Assembly: GCA_000018565.1 (NCBI GenBank)
Contig: CP000875.1
Location: forward strand, 1,069,199-1,133,198
Length of the DNA: 64,000 bases
Direction: 5' to 3'
Source: Herpetosiphon aurantiacus DSM 785
Lineage (GTDB): Bacteria; Chloroflexota; Chloroflexia; Chloroflexales; Herpetosiphonaceae
Shown here: positions 61,315-64,000 of the stretch, piece by piece
How positions within the stretch are numbered: the stretch's first letter is position 1
Layout: the number at the start of each line of letters is the position of its first letter
Notes under the pieces: generated by a model
What the model was told of the DNA's origin: nothing
The model's database searches: none
The model's input: the letters and a program-made list of their open reading frames with translations, nothing else
Position numbers and translations under genes: made by a program

Positions 61315-63933
61315 TTATTTACGTGGAATTGTTAACTTAAACACAGTGCCATCCGTTGAAAGCTGCTGAATCGAGGCACCAAGTTGGCGAATCAGGGCAT
61401 GCACTAATTCAAGCCCCATCGAGTTGGATGGTTGACGATCAGTTGGCATCCCAATGCCGTCATCGCCAATTTCTAGCTCTACAAACTGCTGATCATAGCT
61501 GCCCTTCAACCAAATCAGGCCGGTCTCTTGGGCGACAAAGGCATGTTTGAAACTATTCGTCAGAAGTTCATTGATAATTAATCCTAGCTGAATCGTTGTA
61601 TCAGTATTCAGATTGACTGGCTCAATCTGGATATTAATTGAAAGTGTTGGGCGATTCGTATGCGAACGGCGGAAAAATTGCACAAGGTGTTTGATATATT
61701 CGGCTAAATCGATATACCGTAAATCTGATGAACGATACAATTGTTCATGGACTAATGCCATTGCATGAATGCGGCTTTGGCTTTCGAGAAAACGATCGCG
61801 GGTATTTGGATCGCTAATTTGGCGAGCTTGTAAATTGAGCAAGCTTGAAACAATTTGCAAATTGTTCTTGACTCGATGATGAATTTCTTGCAAGAGCACC
61901 ATTTTTTCTTCCAATGATGCTTGCAATTGTTCACGATGCGAATAGAGCTCGCTGACATCTTGCAATGCCGATAGAATTGAGCTGGCATACCCAGTTTCAT
62001 CAGTTTGAAATACGGTATCATAGCCAATAATCCAGCGCCATTGGCCATCGCGATGCTTAATGCGAAAGCGATTTTGAATAATTGTACCTGGCTTGGACGT
62101 ATATAAACTTGGCAAATAAGCATCAATTTGGATCAAATCATCAGGATGAATTAAGCTACGTAAATCCATTTCTTGCATTTCGAGCATTTCGTTTGTCCCA
62201 TACCCAAGCATTGATTCTAATGAGCGATTAATATAGGTTATTTGATTGAGCTTTACATCATATTTATAGACAATACAGGGAATCGAAGCATTAATTTGCT
62301 CAACAAGATGCTTACTTTCTTCCAACGATTGCTGAAGATTACGACTTGCGGTGATATCTTCGAGCACAAAACAAAAACGTTGGCCGATTGGTGAAGCGGT
62401 GTTAACCGGGCCAATTGTCGCAGTATAGATAATGTTCGAATCGAATGGATCGTTATAGTCAAAGCGTTCTGGCTGACCTTTCGTTCGGCTACGTTGAAAA
62501 TATTGAATCCAACGATCAATATCTGCTTGAGGTATTCCAAGCTGGCTCATCGTCATTTCAGCATAGCTAGCTGCAAGTTGCCATTGCTTAACCGTCATTG
62601 TATTAGCAGTCAGCAAGACTAAATCAGCCTCAGGCGTAATTTCAACCACCCCCATCATTACGGGAGTGCTAGCATAAAAACTACGCAATAAGGCTTGGCT
62701 CTCGACTAAGGCCTCTTCGGTTTTACGTCGCCGATCGAGTTCACGATTAAGCTGTACATTCTTATTTGATAACTCATTTGTGCGTTCTTCAACCTGTTCT
62801 TCTAAACGACGAACCATCAGCATTAATGCCTGCTCTTGTTCACGCAACTCAGCATATAAACGAGTTTGTTCGAGTGCTTCAACAAAACGGGTGCCAATAT
62901 CACGCGCAATCTCAAGATCTTCTTGCATAAATGGCAAATTGATGTGAGTACGCAATAAACTTAATATGCCAACTGGATGTTCGTTCCAATAGAGACCAAC
63001 CATTAGCACACTGTGTAATTTATATTCACCTAATAGCGGTTGAAATTCGCTTGCTTCAAGTAGCAATTGATGCTCATAGATGTTTAATGCTAAGGGTTGA
63101 TTAGAAATAAGCACTTGATAGCGTAACGAATCAGGTGCGAGTTGATCAGCCCATTCTGCCGACATTCGATAGAGTTGGGTACGATAATCGGTTTGTTGAT
63201 GATGAAAAATCTCTTGCTGAATCTGGCTGGGTTGGCTCATACTCAGGATTTGAATCATACAGCCATCGCTAAAATGCTGGCACAAATGCTTACTCAACGC
63301 CATGAGCATGCGATCCAAATTCAAGCCAGTGTGAGCCAAAATATGCGACGATTCGCTCATCATCTGCATGCGCTGGTAGGCTTGCACCTCGTATTCGCGG
63401 GCATAGCGAGCATCCAAATGCAGGCTGAGATTGGCAATTGCTTGCGCTACCATGACATACAGCGGATGTTCGCTGGGTGGGCTAGCCTCGGCTACTTCGA
63501 GCACAACAATGCCCCACAAACGACCATAGGCTCGCAAAGGAATCAGCCACACAGGTTCGTTCGTGCTAGGCAGCGGTAAACCAAATTCAGTTGGTTTAGC
63601 CAAGCGTTGAGGAGCCAAAAGCGCCTGCGGAGCACTGAAATAATACTGTTCCAGCCAGGCCAAACGGGTTGCTTGAGCTAAAAGTTGATAGCGGTCTGCT
63701 TGGCCGAGCACAAAACCTTGCAGCAATGTTTTCGGATCGGTGGGAATAAATAGCAGCCAAGTGGTCAGATGAGTCAGCCAAGGTTTAAAATAGTGGGGCA
63801 GGCTTTCGCCACCTAAACTTTCATTGGCAACCAAGGTTACAAACTGATTGAGCGCCAATTGCCAAGGCGTAGCTGGTTGGCCTAGGGCGATAGTTGGCAC
63901 AGCATCGGCATCAGATTGTTGCAGAAAACTCAT
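61315..63933 (-). CDS. HisKA_2-type sensor histidine kinase with GAF and PAS domains
   Basis: This 872-residue soluble kinase has two GAF-like regions (~30-180 and ~200-365), a coiled coil (~365-410, LEEQVEERTNELSNKNVQL), PAS domains (~420-530 and ~540-660), then HisKA_2 with His in EIHHRVKNNLQIVSSLLNLQ. The HATPase has INELLTNSFKHAF and GDDGIGMP. The HisKA_2 subclass is typical of blue-light and stress sensors; no LOV Cys motif is seen. The start at 63933 has GGTGG 7 nt upstream. It is cotranscribed with the REC-PAS-GGDEF-EAL gene, so it probably sets c-di-GMP levels. Confidence 0.92.
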   Translation of the reverse strand: MSFLQQSDADAVPTIALGQPATPWQLALNQFVTLVANESLGGESLPHYFKPWLTHLTTWLLFIPTDPKTLLQGFVLGQADRYQLLAQATRLAWLEQYYFSAPQALLAPQRLAKPTEFGLPLPSTNEPVWLIPLRAYGRLWGIVVLEVAEASPPSEHPLYVMVAQAIANLSLHLDARYAREYEVQAYQRMQMMSESSHILAHTGLNLDRMLMALSKHLCQHFSDGCMIQILSMSQPSQIQQEIFHHQQTDYRTQLYRMSAEWADQLAPDSLRYQVLISNQPLALNIYEHQLLLEASEFQPLLGEYKLHSVLMVGLYWNEHPVGILSLLRTHINLPFMQEDLEIARDIGTRFVEALEQTRLYAELREQEQALMLMVRRLEEQVEERTNELSNKNVQLNRELDRRRKTEEALVESQALLRSFYASTPVMMGVVEITPEADLVLLTANTMTVKQWQLAASYAEMTMSQLGIPQADIDRWIQYFQRSRTKGQPERFDYNDPFDSNIIYTATIGPVNTASPIGQRFCFVLEDITASRNLQQSLEESKHLVEQINASIPCIVYKYDVKLNQITYINRSLESMLGYGTNEMLEMQEMDLRSLIHPDDLIQIDAYLPSLYTSKPGTIIQNRFRIKHRDGQWRWIIGYDTVFQTDETGYASSILSALQDVSELYSHREQLQASLEEKMVLLQEIHHRVKNNLQIVSSLLNLQARQISDPNTRDRFLESQSRIHAMALVHEQLYRSSDLRYIDLAEYIKHLVQFFRRSHTNRPTLSINIQIEPVNLNTDTTIQLGLIINELLTNSFKHAFVAQETGLIWLKGSYDQQFVELEIGDDGIGMPTDRQPSNSMGLELVHALIRQLGASIQQLSTDGTVFKLTIPRK

Positions 63934-64000
63934 GCAGCTACCACCTTTCATAATCGGCCAATTGCGCAAGGCAGATCATAGCAAGGCTTCACAGGTTCGT
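63934..64000. other. Window edge, nothing identified
   Basis: Only the upstream region of the kinase gene is present. A GGTGG site for that gene lies at about 63941-63945. Nothing else is seen. Confidence 0.4.

Overview
The window looks like chromosome of a Chloroflexota bacterium, most likely Herpetosiphon or a close relative. The reasons are Thr/Pro-rich TNTPT-type linkers in secreted proteins, roughly balanced base composition, an ECF41-type sigma factor, many sensor kinases and c-di-GMP proteins, and many dispersed palindromic intergenic repeats. The assignment is an inference from style; no marker gene (16S, ribosomal protein) is present. No phage, transposase, CRISPR array or replication origin was seen.

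Layout. 1-5.7 kb: a secreted Kelch protein (cut by the window edge), a small heat-shock protein, a sensor kinase and a secreted DUF11 protein. 5.9-10.1 kb: a minus-strand operon of sigma factor, FecR/LysM membrane protein, CHASE2 nucleotide cyclase and AmaP/Asp23-like membrane protein, probably an envelope-sensing module. 10.2-14.5 kb: a small Cys-rich protein, an acyl-CoA carboxylase beta subunit, and purD-purN. 14.5-17 kb: a large NTPase/TPR/LuxR regulator. 17.4-21.2 kb: a two-gene heterodimeric ABC exporter behind a promoter carrying a long palindrome. 21.4-24.1 kb: ilvA, a HAD phosphatase and rdgB. 24.2-28.9 kb: GNAT, SRPBCC, an ECF41 sigma factor coupled to a FAD oxidoreductase, and an MpaB-like oxygenase. 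28.9-32.2 kb: two acyl-CoA dehydrogenases and an SCP2 protein (lipid oxidation). 32.3-38.1 kb: a TPR protein, OsmC, TatD, a TgpA-like transglutaminase and a lone receiver protein. 38.2-42.3 kb: a reprolysin-like metalloprotease, a zinc-ribbon protein and a SpoIID/peptidoglycan-binding protein. 42.5-45.4 kb: a bacterial translin, aroA and a dienoyl-CoA-reductase-like SDR. 45.9-48.7 kb: a tetR-P450-SDR cassette with its own promoter and operator. 48.9-54.7 kb: a Cache/HAMP/SpoIIE phosphatase, an OsmC-like protein, a TolB-like lipoprotein, a small zinc ribbon, a thioesterase, a DUF1992 protein and a CDF transporter. 54.9-57.3 kb: two identical tRNA-Asp genes with a shared terminator, a small membrane protein and a NarL-type two-component system. 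57.6-64 kb: an MHS-family MFS transporter, then an HisKA_2 kinase with a REC-PAS-GGDEF-EAL partner.

Intergenic regions hold at least three families of dispersed repeats: a cloverleaf-like CCCTCACC/GGTGAGGG element, CTTCGTG-type imperfect repeats, and AAAAGTC/TTTTGCC heptamers. They account for nearly all gaps longer than 200 bp. The most system-like candidate is the sigma/FecR-LysM/CHASE2-cyclase/AmaP operon. Next come the tetR-P450-SDR cassette and a recurrent C-terminal YLP-like tail on three secreted proteins.
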